A stretch of DNA of 64,000 nt from Chitinophaga ginsengisoli (GCF_003014595.1 NZ_PYGK01000001.1:988820-1052819), one strand, 5' to 3'; positions 8,280-18,732 are shown, numbered from the stretch's first letter. Program-made: numbers and translations. The notes: generated by a model not told the origin, from the sequence alone.

Positions 8280-11200
8280 ATGCGTCTATCTGTCCGAATT
8301 GTATTTTATAAAGGAGTCTTCCTTTTAGCTACCATACTTCTTCTTTTCATACAGCATGAATGTATTGCTCAAAGTGGAAGCATTCGGGATAAGTCTCTTA
8401 CAGTAACAATTACCAACATGCCACTGTCTACGGTATTGAAAACGATCCAGGATATGTCGGGCATCACTATCTATTTTAATTCAAGTGAGATATCCCAATT
8501 TCAGAACATTACACTCGAAGCAAAAAACGAAAGCTTCTCACATATCATGAGGAAAGTGCTGGAACCACGGGGGCTGGAGTACCGCGAAATAAGCGCCGTT
8601 GCAGTAGCTGTGGCCTTTAAAAAAGCAGAACGCTTCGCAGAAAAATTAATCATAGATACCAGCCGTTCTATTCAAGGAAAGCTTATTTCAGAGGAAGGAC
8701 AACCCATTGAAGGTGCAAGCATACAGGTAGCAGGAACTGGCAATGGGGCAGTATCAGGGCCAGATGGTTCCTTTCTAATAAATAATATACCAGCAAAGAC
8801 TAAGTTAGTCATCACGAATGTATCATTTCTCTCAAAAGAGGTGACTGTTGGTAGCAAGTCCAACCTTGGCATAATAGTTTTGAAACACTTTGTAGGGGAT
8901 TTGGAGGAAACGGTGGTCAAGGGTTACTATACGACAAAGAAAAAATTTAACACAGGAGGAGTCGTAACCATTAAAGGCGAAGATATTGCCCGACAACCGG
9001 TTTCAAATCCATTATTAGCAATCCAAGGTAGAGTGCCAAACTTAGTGATTACGCCGACGAATGGTTTACCGAATGGACCAGTTTTTTTACAATTAAGAGG
9101 TCAAAACAGTATTTCTGTAACTAATGGGCAGCGCATGCCTACTCAACCGTTAATAGTGGTTGATGGTGTACCTTATCAAAACAATATAAGTTCCGGGGGA
9201 GGGGATGCCACATTTGGAAGTGTCGGGTCTCAGATTTCTGCGTTAAGCTTTATTAACCCTAATGATATAGAAAGAATTGATATTTTGGCTGACGCAGATG
9301 CAACTTCAATTTATGGCTCACGAGGAGGAAACGGGGTAATTTTGATAACGACAAAGAGAGGTCGAGAAGGAAAGACCTCCATCGGCATCAATGTTTCTAC
9401 TGGTTACAACGAAGTGCCATCTAAAATTGAGCTTTTGAACACACAGCAATATCTTCAAATGCGTAGAAATGCTTTCAAAAGCGACGGTTTGGCGGTGCCT
9501 GACCATTCCTCCCCTGTCAAAACATATGAAAACTATGATCTTACTGTCTGGGACACTGCAAGATATACGGATTGGCAAGAGAAATTTCTAGGACGTTTGG
9601 CACCTTTTACCAATGCCAATCTATCGATTAATGGTGGAAACCAGTTGATGCAGTTTTTACTTAGCGGCAACTATAATAGATCGAAACTCGTGTACCCGGG
9701 AGATAACAATTATGAGACTGCTACGGTGAATTTTAATTTAGGTACTAGTTCCGCCAACAATAAATTCAGAACTTTGTTCGGAGGTACCTACGTCTATAAT
9801 AATTCTTTTAGTCCTACAACGGACTTTGCGCGACTTGCCGTGGTCTTGGCTCCCAATGCGCCATCTATTTATGACAAAGAAGGGAATTTAAATTGGGAAA
9901 AGCTTCCAGACGTACAAAACGATGCCAGCACATGGACCAACCCCTATGCGCAATTGTTGGTTACTACTACATCCAAAACTAATTCTGTTAGAGGAAGTAT
10001 TGACATCAGTTATCAAATTCTTCAAAATCTATTTATAAAAACTTCCGCCGGCTACACAGAGACGAACACACGTAATTTGTCTTTAACTCCGTTGGCTTCT
10101 TTTGATCCTTCAATGTCAAATAAAGTGAGTTTGGCGGTTCATAACAATGTTCAGGCGAAATCCCTGACTGTCGATCCCCAGATTGGTTACAATGTCAACA
10201 TTGGTAAAGGAAAACTTGAGGCCCTTGCGTTGCTATCTTATCAATCACAGAGCGAGTATACGGAGACGTCTACTGGGCAAAATTTTTCTAGCGATGTTTT
10301 GCTGGGAAGTCTGGAGAATGCAGCATTGATTACAGGTGCGAATACGAGTATGCAGTATAAGTATGTAGCTTTGTCAGGCAGACTGGCATATAATTGGGAC
10401 GGTAAATATCTAGTAAACTTAACAACAAGAAGGGACGGAAGCAGCCGGTTCGGCCCAGGTTATCAGTTTGGCAGTTTTTGGTCAGTCGGAACCGGATGGA
10501 TTTTCACTGAAGAAAATTTTATGAAAGGCAAACTGCCTTTCTTGAATTTTGGAAAACTTAGGTTCAGTTATGGAACGTCTGGGAATGACGTGATTGGGGA
10601 TTATGCTTACATTGAGCTGTTTCAGGGAAACAAAAATTTCGCTTATCAAGGAGGCAGCGTGTTGTTGACTAATGGTGCGGTAAATCCGGACTACCATTGG
10701 GAAACAATAAAAAAGTTGGAAACAGCTTTAGAAGCTTCTATGCTTAATGGACGGGTAACGACCTCAGTAGCATATTGGAGGACTAGAGCAAGTGATCAAT
10801 TGGGAAATTATCCTCTTCCATCAACCGCAGGTGCTGATGTTGTCACAAGAAATCAAGACGCTGTAATACAGAATTCAGGTTGGGACTTTATAGTAAATTC
10901 CAAAAATATCGCTTCAAAGGCGCTACAATGGTCAAGTACCATAAGTTTTGGCATTCTTAAAAATAAGTTGCTTGCCAAGCCAGAAGGGCTATACAATAAC
11001 TTTGGATTAAACCGGTTTGTGGAAGTCGGTAAGCCGTTCGCGGGTTTTGTTGCAGTATACGAATATAAAGGTGTTAATCCTGCAACCGGCTTCTACCAGT
11101 TTGCAGATAAGGCCGGCAATGTAACGACTTCTTTGTTTAACTCATATGACGAAGCTAAGAAAGTGGTCATCCAACCATTGACACTTGGGTTGTCGAATTC

Positions 11201-11699
11201 TATTTCCTTTAAAGGCTTTACACTAGATTTTTTTATTCAATTTACAAAACAGGTTGGGCGCAATTATCTTTTGGATGAAGCCTTTAGCAGATATAGTAGT
11301 TTGAACTATGGAAATTTTCTTAGTATGCCTTACTTGGAGTACGGCAACCTACCTGTTGAACTTTTAAATCACTGGCAAAAGCCAGGGGATGTCGCTGCCA
11401 TTCAAAAATTTTCGACAAAAAGATTTGATTATCCATTACGAGATCTATATAGCCGTGCTAAAAGCAGTGACTTGGCCTGGACTGATGCATCTTTTATTAA
11501 ATTAAGAACTCTGTCTTTAGGTTATAATTTTCCTGCCAATATAAATACAAAACTAAAAACGCAGAATATTCGTGTTTATATACAAGCTCAGAATTTGCTG
11601 ACAATTACTAACTATAAGGGGCTTGATCCGGAAACACAAAGTGCAACCGTTTTACCTCAATTACGTACCGTAGCTGGTGGTATCCAAGTAAGGTTTTAA
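8280..11699 (+). CDS. SusC/RagA-type TonB-dependent outer-membrane transporter with STN domain
   Basis: An 1139-residue outer-membrane protein. A signal peptide covers about residues 1-31 (ending ECIAQ). A secretin/TonB short N-terminal (STN) domain lies at about 40-95 (LTVTITNMPLSTVLKTIQ), a carboxypeptidase-regulatory-like domain at about 130-205, the plug at about 215-360 (AIQGRVPNLVITPTNG, LIVVDGVPY, IYGSRGGNGVILITTKRG), and a beta-barrel over the rest. It should import a ligand bound by the SusD partner, powered by TonB. The STN domain makes it a transducer to the FecR/ECF pair at 6.1-7.9 kb. It is followed 137 bases later by susD. The substrate may be glycan, given the downstream glycoside hydrolase, but this is inference. 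Confidence 0.95.
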   Translation: MRLSVRIVFYKGVFLLATILLLFIQHECIAQSGSIRDKSLTVTITNMPLSTVLKTIQDMSGITIYFNSSEISQFQNITLEAKNESFSHIMRKVLEPRGLEYREISAVAVAVAFKKAERFAEKLIIDTSRSIQGKLISEEGQPIEGASIQVAGTGNGAVSGPDGSFLINNIPAKTKLVITNVSFLSKEVTVGSKSNLGIIVLKHFVGDLEETVVKGYYTTKKKFNTGGVVTIKGEDIARQPVSNPLLAIQGRVPNLVITPTNGLPNGPVFLQLRGQNSISVTNGQRMPTQPLIVVDGVPYQNNISSGGGDATFGSVGSQISALSFINPNDIERIDILADADATSIYGSRGGNGVILITTKRGREGKTSIGINVSTGYNEVPSKIELLNTQQYLQMRRNAFKSDGLAVPDHSSPVKTYENYDLTVWDTARYTDWQEKFLGRLAPFTNANLSINGGNQLMQFLLSGNYNRSKLVYPGDNNYETATVNFNLGTSSANNKFRTLFGGTYVYNNSFSPTTDFARLAVVLAPNAPSIYDKEGNLNWEKLPDVQNDASTWTNPYAQLLVTTTSKTNSVRGSIDISYQILQNLFIKTSAGYTETNTRNLSLTPLASFDPSMSNKVSLAVHNNVQAKSLTVDPQIGYNVNIGKGKLEALALLSYQSQSEYTETSTGQNFSSDVLLGSLENAALITGANTSMQYKYVALSGRLAYNWDGKYLVNLTTRRDGSSRFGPGYQFGSFWSVGTGWIFTEENFMKGKLPFLNFGKLRFSYGTSGNDVIGDYAYIELFQGNKNFAYQGGSVLLTNGAVNPDYHWETIKKLETALEASMLNGRVTTSVAYWRTRASDQLGNYPLPSTAGADVVTRNQDAVIQNSGWDFIVNSKNIASKALQWSSTISFGILKNKLLAKPEGLYNNFGLNRFVEVGKPFAGFVAVYEYKGVNPATGFYQFADKAGNVTTSLFNSYDEAKKVVIQPLTLGLSNSISFKGFTLDFFIQFTKQVGRNYLLDEAFSRYSSLNYGNFLSMPYLEYGNLPVELLNHWQKPGDVAAIQKFSTKRFDYPLRDLYSRAKSSDLAWTDASFIKLRTLSLGYNFPANINTKLKTQNIRVYIQAQNLLTITNYKGLDPETQSATVLPQLRTVAGGIQVRF

Positions 11700-11836
11700 C
11701 GCAGGATCAGCCGTTCAGTAAGTCTAGCAGGTCTAGTTGGTACTAATCATCCTGTTTCTATTGATGTGATTTATGACAGTATTCATGTTGGGAGAATATT
11801 AGCAACAGTTGAAAAGCAAATCAAAAAGAATAAAAT

Positions 11837-13324
11837 ATGAAAAATATTAATTTGAATATAGCGACATCCCGGTCAAAATTTAGCTTTAGTATAGTAGATA
11901 GTGTTTGTTTCATGTTCGTTCTTTTATGTCCGGCAATTATATGTTTATCCGGTTGCAGAAAAATGATTGAGATCGACATGCCGATCAATAAATATCCCGT
12001 AGAGAAGGTATTTGACGAAAAAAATACAGCAGTAGCGGCTCTTTCAGGTGTGTATGCCGTTATCGGTTCTGGTGAAGGCTCGTTAATGACAGGAGATGTT
12101 GGCCTCAGTCTTCGGTCAGGTTTTATGGCAGATGAGCTTTCCCCGTTAGTTATGGAAACGGTGCCGGAATATCAGAATGTTTATAATGCGAAAGACGGTT
12201 GGCCCATCTGGTGGATGTTTGTATACAGGGATTACATCTATCAGCTAAATACGTCAATAATCGGTCTTGAGAATTCGACAAAATTAGCTTCAGTAGATAA
12301 AAACATACTTTTAGGTGAAGCTAAATTTACCAGAGCATGGCTTTATTTTAACCTCGTAAACTTTTATGGAGGCGTCCCAATTGTCCTAACGAATGATTTT
12401 AGGATTAATGAAAAAATTGCCCGATCTCCTGCATCGGAAGTATATAAGCAAATAGAAGAGGATTTAAAGTTCGCAAAACTGCATTTAACTGAGAATTATC
12501 TAAATCGCGAACTTCTTGATGATCCTCAGGAACGGGTTCGGCCAAACAAATTTGCGGCAACAGCACTGTTAGCGCGGGTATATCTTTATTTAGGGCGATG
12601 GCAGGAGGCTGAACAAGAGGCAGATCAGGTAATCAGCAATTCTGCTTATGAGCTACTAACTGACCTTAATCAAGTGTTTCTTAAAAACAGCAAAGAAACA
12701 ATTTGGGCGCTTCAACCCAATGTCAATAGTTTTTCTGGTGTTAATACTCCCGATGCAAAAGTGCTCATTAATCGGTGGGGATTTCTTGATCCCGATTGGT
12801 ATTTAAGTAGTTTACTGACGAGCGCTTTTGAGATGGGAGATATGAGAAAGACAGCCTGGACGCAAGAAAAAGCCGCTGGTTATATTGCGTACAAATACAA
12901 ACAAGGCTATGGAACAAGTGAGCAAACTGAATATACAATCGTGTTGCGGATCGCTGAGCAGTATCTGATTAGGTCTGAAGCAAGGGCGATGCAGGATAAA
13001 CTGTTAGGTGACCATAGCGCAGTAAGTGATCTAAACCTAATCAGGGCACGCGCTGGACTATCCGAAACCTCTGCTAAGACTCGTGAATCTATTTTAGCAG
13101 CAATTTCGAAGGAAAGACAAGTTGAATTGTTCTTAGAGTGGGGCGACCGATGGCTAAATTTAAAACGAACTGGCAACTTAAATGAAGTTATGACAGAAGT
13201 GTCAAAATCTAAAGGAGTCGCTTGGCAACCTTATAAATCATTGCTGCCCATACCTTATGATGAATTCAAATGGAATCCATCGTTAAGGGGGCATCAAAAT
13301 CCTGGATATGGTGAACAACCCTAA
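11837..13324 (+). CDS. SusD/RagB-family outer-membrane substrate-binding lipoprotein
   Basis: A 495-residue partner of the SusC above. It has a long N-terminal signal with a lipobox-like LSGC near residues 38-41, so the mature protein should be lipid-anchored at the cell surface. The N-terminal SusD-like part has TPR-type helices (GEAKFTRAWLYFNLVNFYGG, FAATALLARVYLYLGRW). The C-terminal part has the usual RagB signature (YLIRSEARAM, DLNLIRARAGL, ERQVELFLEWGDRWLNLKRTG). The family caps the SusC barrel and delivers ligand. At 495 residues it is of ordinary length. It is followed 24 bases later by a lipoprotein gene on the same strand, suggesting one transcript. Confidence 0.95.
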   Translation: MKNINLNIATSRSKFSFSIVDSVCFMFVLLCPAIICLSGCRKMIEIDMPINKYPVEKVFDEKNTAVAALSGVYAVIGSGEGSLMTGDVGLSLRSGFMADELSPLVMETVPEYQNVYNAKDGWPIWWMFVYRDYIYQLNTSIIGLENSTKLASVDKNILLGEAKFTRAWLYFNLVNFYGGVPIVLTNDFRINEKIARSPASEVYKQIEEDLKFAKLHLTENYLNRELLDDPQERVRPNKFAATALLARVYLYLGRWQEAEQEADQVISNSAYELLTDLNQVFLKNSKETIWALQPNVNSFSGVNTPDAKVLINRWGFLDPDWYLSSLLTSAFEMGDMRKTAWTQEKAAGYIAYKYKQGYGTSEQTEYTIVLRIAEQYLIRSEARAMQDKLLGDHSAVSDLNLIRARAGLSETSAKTRESILAAISKERQVELFLEWGDRWLNLKRTGNLNEVMTEVSKSKGVAWQPYKSLLPIPYDEFKWNPSLRGHQNPGYGEQP

Positions 13325-13348
13325 TCTTTAACTTGCAAATACACAAAT

Positions 13349-14074
13349 ATGCGATATTATAAAAATTGGATGCTTTTATTTTTGATAATTGGTCTATCAA
13401 TTGGGTGCAATAAAGATATCAACGATCCATATTCTTACTCAGCCGGAATAGTAGTGTTTAATGCATCTACTTCTATGCCTTCGGAGATTAAAGTGAATTT
13501 TACTAACGAAGAGTCTAATTTTACGGCTGCCGAACAAATTGGCTATTATAATTTTGATGGAAAATTTGCCAATGGATCTACAGCCTTGGGATTAATTGCT
13601 GGAAAGCCGACATCTCTAAAGGTTATTGCTGTCGCGGACTCTACTAAACTCATATTTAATGAATCTGTCACACCACACCCAGGGGATATTTATTCATTGT
13701 TTATTACTGGTGCGGGCGATGAAACCTCCGGACTTCTTGTAAAGGAAAACATTCAAAAAAATGTTGATAGTGTAACTGGCGTCCGTTTTATTAATCTTTC
13801 TCCTAATGCAGGTGCGATTAGCGTTAATATTCAAGGTCAACCCAATGGTTCTGGGGTGGCTACCCTAGGCTTTAAGCAAATAACATCATTTGAACCATAT
13901 CCAGTGAGTTCTCCCGACCAGTTTTATATTTTGGAAATAAGAAATGCGGACAGTGGGGATTTATTGTCCACTTATTTTTTGAACCAGCTACCGGTCTTCG
14001 GCAATACCACCCTTATTATTCGTGGTCTGGTAGGAGGCAACCCTGGCTTTGACATAACAAGGGTCAATAATTAA
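13349..14074 (+). CDS. DUF4397-type lipoprotein of the SusC/D locus
   Basis: A 241-residue protein with a lipoprotein signal (MRYYKNWMLLFLIIGLSIGC, Cys20). The rest is beta-rich, with two repeats typical of DUF4397: IVVFNASTSMPSEIKVNFTN near residues 35-54 and VRFINLSPNAGAISVNIQGQ near 148-167. Such proteins often follow SusD genes in Chitinophaga-type loci, where a surface glycan-binding or anchoring role has been proposed but not shown. It is the last gene tightly linked to susC/susD. The 364-base gap after it contains a hairpin at 14171. Confidence 0.8.
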   Translation: MRYYKNWMLLFLIIGLSIGCNKDINDPYSYSAGIVVFNASTSMPSEIKVNFTNEESNFTAAEQIGYYNFDGKFANGSTALGLIAGKPTSLKVIAVADSTKLIFNESVTPHPGDIYSLFITGAGDETSGLLVKENIQKNVDSVTGVRFINLSPNAGAISVNIQGQPNGSGVATLGFKQITSFEPYPVSSPDQFYILEIRNADSGDLLSTYFLNQLPVFGNTTLIIRGLVGGNPGFDITRVNN

Positions 14075-14170
14075 CCCGTCAAATTGTGCCATCGAGGCTG
14101 TGGGGCATTACAGGGAAGATGTACAGGTTTATATCTCTGGAGAGTTTACTTGTACAGGATGTTTTCCTCT

Positions 14171-14198
14171 TGCAAAGTTCTTTCACTAGGACTTTGCA
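14171..14198 (+). terminator. Possible terminator hairpin after the DUF4397 gene
   Basis: TGCAAAGTTC (14171-14180) pairs with GGACTTTGCA (14189-14198), with one G-T wobble and an 8-base loop. No clean T tract follows, so it may be a weak terminator or an RNA-stabilising stem. The rest of 14075-14437 shows no gene. Confidence 0.4.
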
Positions 14199-14437
14199 TG
14201 TAAGTCTTCCTACACTGTTTCAGACGTTTGGGACTAACAACACAGCGGGAAATTAACTGACGGAGAAAAGTATGGAGGATCATATGAGATAGAAATATGT
14301 GGTGGCACTAAATTTCCTATACGTTTTCCCTCTTCTTTTGCCGCTCATTAAATAGCTATTTCGACGATCCATGATAATACTTCAGATGGCTTCATTAAAT
14401 GCCTCATTAGATTAATTAAAGTAAAACTTCAATTGTA

Positions 14438-17155
14438 ATGTTTTTAAAAGAATGCAGATTGTTAATCGTGAGCTTTTATACCATTTTCCTTGCAACTGGC
14501 GCTGCTGCTCAGCAAAAAACGGCCTGGCAGATACAACCAGGTTCAATAATCACCCGCTGGGCTGGCACTGTTTCTCCTTCGAAAGTGTTACCGGAATATC
14601 CGCGGCCACAATTGGTGCGCAGTCAATGGATTAATCTTAACGGGCTTTGGGATTACACTATTACTCCAAAAACAGTAGATGCACCAGGCGCTTTTATAGG
14701 ATCCATCCTCGTTCCTTACCCCATTGAATCGTCTTTATCAGGGGTTAAAAGGAAATTGAAGCCAGAAGAATTCCTTTGGTACAAACGCAGTTTTAACAAA
14801 CCCCTAATGAAATCAGGCGAAAGATTATTGCTCCATTTCGGCGCTGTAGATTTCGAGGCTGCAGTGTTTGTAAATGGTAAGCAATTGATTGTTCACAGGG
14901 GTGGGTATCAACAGTTTACAATAGACGTTACCGACAATCTTAAAGAATACGGTAATGAGCTGAGAGTTAGGGTATGGGATCCTACTGACGCTGGTCCTAA
15001 TCCCCATGGTAAGCAGGCTTTAAATCCGGAAGGTATTATGTATACTGCAAGTAGTGGTATCTGGCAAACGGTCTGGATGGAGGTAGTTCCCGATAATTAC
15101 ATTCACGCACTCACCATCACACCTGATATCGATAAGCAAACTGTAACATTGCAGACAACCATTGGTAAAGGGGGACGGGCGTTTTCAGAGGATTTCAGTG
15201 ACGCGTTTAATACAGGTGTAGATCTTTCTACATATTCCATTAACGTACAAGTTAAAATAGGTAATTCAGTGGTGAGTCGGTATACAGCACCTGCTGGCCA
15301 ATCAATCGTCGTTCCGGTGAAGCATCCCCACCTCTGGACTCCAGATGATCCGTTTCTCTATAATCTGGGAGTGCAACTTGTTAACCAAGGCAAAGTGGTG
15401 GAGCAAGTAGAAAGTTATTTTGGTATGCGTAAAATTGCTATTCATAAAGATGAAAAAGGAATACATAGGATATTTTTAAATAATAGCTATATCTACAACC
15501 TCGGCACATTGGATCAAGGCTTTTGGCCAGATGGATTGTATACGGCGCCCACAGACGAAGCTTTAAAGTTTGATATTGAAGCGTCAAAAGCAATGGGTTT
15601 TAATACCATTCGTAAACATATCAAGATAGAACCGGATCGCTGGTATTACCATGCTGATAAACTAGGAATGTTGGTTTGGCAAGATATGGTAAACCCGGGA
15701 AATGACACCAAGGAGGGGCATGATCAATTTGAAAAGGAAATAAAAAGAAACATTGCACAGCTCTATAATCATCCCTCTGTTGTGACCTGGGTGTTGTTCA
15801 ACGAGAAATGGGGGCAGTATGATCAAGAGCGTCTTACCAAACTGATGAAGGAATATGACTCTACACGCCTGGTAAATGGCCATTCCGGCGAAATGCTATA
15901 TGTTAATGACCTGCTCCGCAGCCCCTCACCCAATGCCTGGGTTGCAGCAGATATGACCGATGTACACTCTTACCCTTTTCCCAGAAGTGCCCCCCTTCAG
16001 CCAGGGAAAGCAATGGTGTTGGGTGAGTTTGGGGGTATTGGTGTACCGGTAGAAGGTCATCTATGGAATGATCTGATGGCTGGCTGGGGATATGATGGTA
16101 TAGTTACTCCGCCCATGATGCAAAAGCAGTACACTGCTATGGTGGATTCATTGAAGGTATTGGAAAGCTCAGGCCTCAGTGCATCTATTTATACCCAACC
16201 TTTTGATGTTGAATCAGAACAGAATGGACTCATGACTTACGATAGGGCAATTATCAAATTACCGGCAACCACGCTAAGGAGGATTCATTCGAAATTATGG
16301 CCTGTAACCAACAATTATACCATGGCCACCAGAGGATTTTCCGCAGTAGTAGCCGATACCATTAATAAAACATATGCAGCCAGCCTAAAAGAATACAAAA
16401 CGGGACGTCGGGATTCGGCCTTTCTACGTAGGATGGCTCTTTTGGCGGAAAAGAATAGTGATACGGTAACCGCCAACAAAGCTGTCAGTGAATATATTCA
16501 GTCATTAAATAATCCGCTGAATGAATCTAATCTTAGATTCATTGCGAGGCTTACAAACAATACACGTTCACCAGGGTTTGTTATATTGTTCAATAACATA
16601 GATAAAATTAATGAAGTGCTAGGAAAGGATAAGGCCGAAGAAAGTATTGTAATAGCTATTGAAGCTGATGAAATTGAACCCTTCACAAAAAAAGGCATGA
16701 AACCAGATTGGCAGGCTATGGAAAAGAGCGCGGTAAGCAAGTTTGGTGACCTCGGTCAAGAGACTGTCTGGCAGACAATGGTATTTTATTCTCTCAATCA
16801 TCGACAATGGGATGTGTTTGGAAAAACGTTAAAGCCATGGTTTGAAAAGTATGGTAATAAAAGAACTTGGATAAATTCTGGGCTGATCAATAGTTTAGCC
16901 TGGGCAACATTTGAACATAGCAACGATAGAGAGGCTTTAGAGGTTGCTGCTGAAATGTCTGCTCGCGGTCTTGAGCAAAATGCAATGGCGGCGCTGCTAG
17001 ATACTCATGCGAACCTGCTTTATAAGTTAGGTAAAAGAAACGAGGCGCTGAAGTGGCAGGAAAAAGCTGTAGCAATGGAACCGAGCAATGATGAGATCAA
17101 AACTAATTTTGAGAAAATGAAACGTGGAGAACCAACTTGGCCGAGTCTTAATTGA
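14438..17155 (+). CDS. Glycoside hydrolase family 2-type enzyme with C-terminal helical domain
   Basis: A 905-residue exported enzyme (signal peptide about 1-24, ending AAAQ). A sugar-binding jelly-roll covers about 60-220 (LNGLWDYTI, YKRSFNKP), an immunoglobulin-like domain about 220-335, and a TIM barrel about 335-620. The likely acid/base is Glu456 in FNEKWGQ and the nucleophile Glu530 in LGEFGG. YTQPFDVESEQNGLMTYDR near 585-603 is a GH2 hallmark. Residues 640-905 are an added helical region ending in a TPR-like repeat (DTHANLLYKLGKRNEALKWQ), of the sort I know from the C-termini of Bacteroidota thioredoxin-family proteins. It probably cuts beta-linked galactose- or glucuronic acid-type residues; the exact sugar is not readable. 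It likely works with the SusC/D pair. Confidence 0.88.
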   Translation: MFLKECRLLIVSFYTIFLATGAAAQQKTAWQIQPGSIITRWAGTVSPSKVLPEYPRPQLVRSQWINLNGLWDYTITPKTVDAPGAFIGSILVPYPIESSLSGVKRKLKPEEFLWYKRSFNKPLMKSGERLLLHFGAVDFEAAVFVNGKQLIVHRGGYQQFTIDVTDNLKEYGNELRVRVWDPTDAGPNPHGKQALNPEGIMYTASSGIWQTVWMEVVPDNYIHALTITPDIDKQTVTLQTTIGKGGRAFSEDFSDAFNTGVDLSTYSINVQVKIGNSVVSRYTAPAGQSIVVPVKHPHLWTPDDPFLYNLGVQLVNQGKVVEQVESYFGMRKIAIHKDEKGIHRIFLNNSYIYNLGTLDQGFWPDGLYTAPTDEALKFDIEASKAMGFNTIRKHIKIEPDRWYYHADKLGMLVWQDMVNPGNDTKEGHDQFEKEIKRNIAQLYNHPSVVTWVLFNEKWGQYDQERLTKLMKEYDSTRLVNGHSGEMLYVNDLLRSPSPNAWVAADMTDVHSYPFPRSAPLQPGKAMVLGEFGGIGVPVEGHLWNDLMAGWGYDGIVTPPMMQKQYTAMVDSLKVLESSGLSASIYTQPFDVESEQNGLMTYDRAIIKLPATTLRRIHSKLWPVTNNYTMATRGFSAVVADTINKTYAASLKEYKTGRRDSAFLRRMALLAEKNSDTVTANKAVSEYIQSLNNPLNESNLRFIARLTNNTRSPGFVILFNNIDKINEVLGKDKAEESIVIAIEADEIEPFTKKGMKPDWQAMEKSAVSKFGDLGQETVWQTMVFYSLNHRQWDVFGKTLKPWFEKYGNKRTWINSGLINSLAWATFEHSNDREALEVAAEMSARGLEQNAMAALLDTHANLLYKLGKRNEALKWQEKAVAMEPSNDEIKTNFEKMKRGEPTWPSLN

Positions 17156-17225
17156 TCAACCGTTTCCTCAATATCGCAATTCCTTGGAGAGTCAGTTCCA
17201 ATTCTAATGTATAGCCCCAGGAAAC

Positions 17226-18630
17226 GAGGGTGTCACAAAAATAAAGTGACACCCTTCTTTATTTTTATATACGGCTGTATAGAGTGCTATATGTAAGTAC
17301 TATTATCGTGGGCCAATCTCAATATGATGCGATATGGAGTATTGTGTGGAGATCTCGTAGCTATTTGAGGGATATTTAGGCATTTTATGCCACTTTCTTT
17401 CTTAGATTATGGACTAAAGCTAATAATCCCATTTCAATATGAACTTTATCGATGCCTCTAAGCATGAAGCGTTTAAAGTGGTGGTTATGCTTAATATTGG
17501 CGAACACAGGTTCTGTGTCGAAGCAACGCTGCTTACGTTTGCTGATGCCTCGTTTGGTTTTTAACCGCTTATTGGCTTTCTGTTTTAGCCTATTCCAGTT
17601 ATGGTTAACCTCAATAATTCGATTGCCTTTCTGCTGATGGCACTCGCTTCTCAAAGGACACCCTTCACAGTTTTTGGCCTGATAACGAGTAATGGTTCGT
17701 TTGTAGCCGGTACGTACGGCTTGTGGAAGTAAAGGAACCAAGCGTCTTCATGGATTTTCCTATAGGGCAGTAATAGCGGTCCTTTACCGGATCATATTCT
17801 AGTTTGTCCACGGTATAAGACTTTTTACTACGTAGACGATTATTTTGATCGCGATCAAACTGGTTATGTTTCACATACCCTGTGATCCGTTTGTTTTCCA
17901 GCCATTGATAATTCTGTTCGCTTCCGTAACCGGCATCGGCTGTTACTGTGTTAGGTTTGCTACGGAACTGATGTATATGATCCTGAAGGTGATCAATTAG
18001 AGTGTCTGTAGTTTGCCTGTGAACACTATAAGAAGCAATAAATTGGTTATTAGTACTGATTTGTACATTGTAAGCCGGCTTTAACTGCCCATTTTCATAT
18101 GATCTTCCTTCATTCGCATAAAGGTGGCATCAGGGTCAGTTTTGCTATAACTACTTCTTTGCGTGCCTAATATTTTTTCCTGCTGTTCATATTTTTCAAG
18201 CGCTGCAGGCCAATGCCTCTTAGCATAATTGAGCTTCTGCTTTATTTTTTTATCCGCTGATTTGTTTCCTTTTAAGGCCTCATTGATCTTTTCTATTGTC
18301 TGGTTTACCTTCTCTTTATCTATTTTATCAAAACCTGATGGGTCTGTGTCATCCAGTTCTGATGCTGCTATACTTTGAGCGTATAGCCACAGCTCATTCA
18401 ATTGTTGCTTAATTTTCTCTTTATTATGTTTAATGGCATTCCCCAAAGGTGTACCGGTTGGCATTGGTTTCTATTTTTGTTCCATCCGTGTAGAGATCCT
18501 TTATGCTTAGTAAGCCCTCTGCGCACAGCAATAGCACCACCTGGGTAAATATTGGTTGCAAGCTCTTTTGTAAGCGTTTGCCTACTTTTTGCTAAAAAAG
18601 AAGGTGCCCAATTACTTTTGAGACACCCTC
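17226..18630 (-). mobile_element. Decayed IS1182-like element with both ends
   Basis: The terminal repeats are GAGGGTGTC at 17226-17234 and its complement GACACCCTC at 18622-18630. The left end also forms a 9-bp hairpin (GGGTGTCAC with GTGACACCC) and the right end an imperfect one. The element spans about 1.4 kb, shorter than an intact relative would be, because the region coding for the transposase N-terminus is missing. The copy at the left edge of the window shows what the intact start looks like. It cannot transpose by itself but could be moved by the related transposase. Confidence 0.8.
17385..18474 (-). pseudogene. IS1182-family transposase, truncated and frameshifted
   Basis: Three minus-strand pieces in different frames together cover the middle and C-terminus of a transposase: 18081-18464 ([17 protein letters not shown]), about 17745-18080 (including KHNQFDRDQNNR and YYCPIGKSM), and 17385-17741 (CEGCPLRSECH, then MGLLALVHNLRKK). 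Compared with the copy at 1-885, one base is missing near 18094 (ATGAAAATGGGC against the expected ATGAAAAATGGG), a second shift lies near 17740, a few bases are lost near 18450, and about 190 N-terminal residues are deleted. It is not functional. Confidence 0.85.
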
Positions 18631-18732
18631 TTCTATATTTAATCTCTGCAGTTGTCCGGTGCTATTGCCTCGCAGCTGCGGGAGGACAGTATCTTCAGAT
18701 CTAAACTCATGGGCTGTATGTTAGCATTGAGG

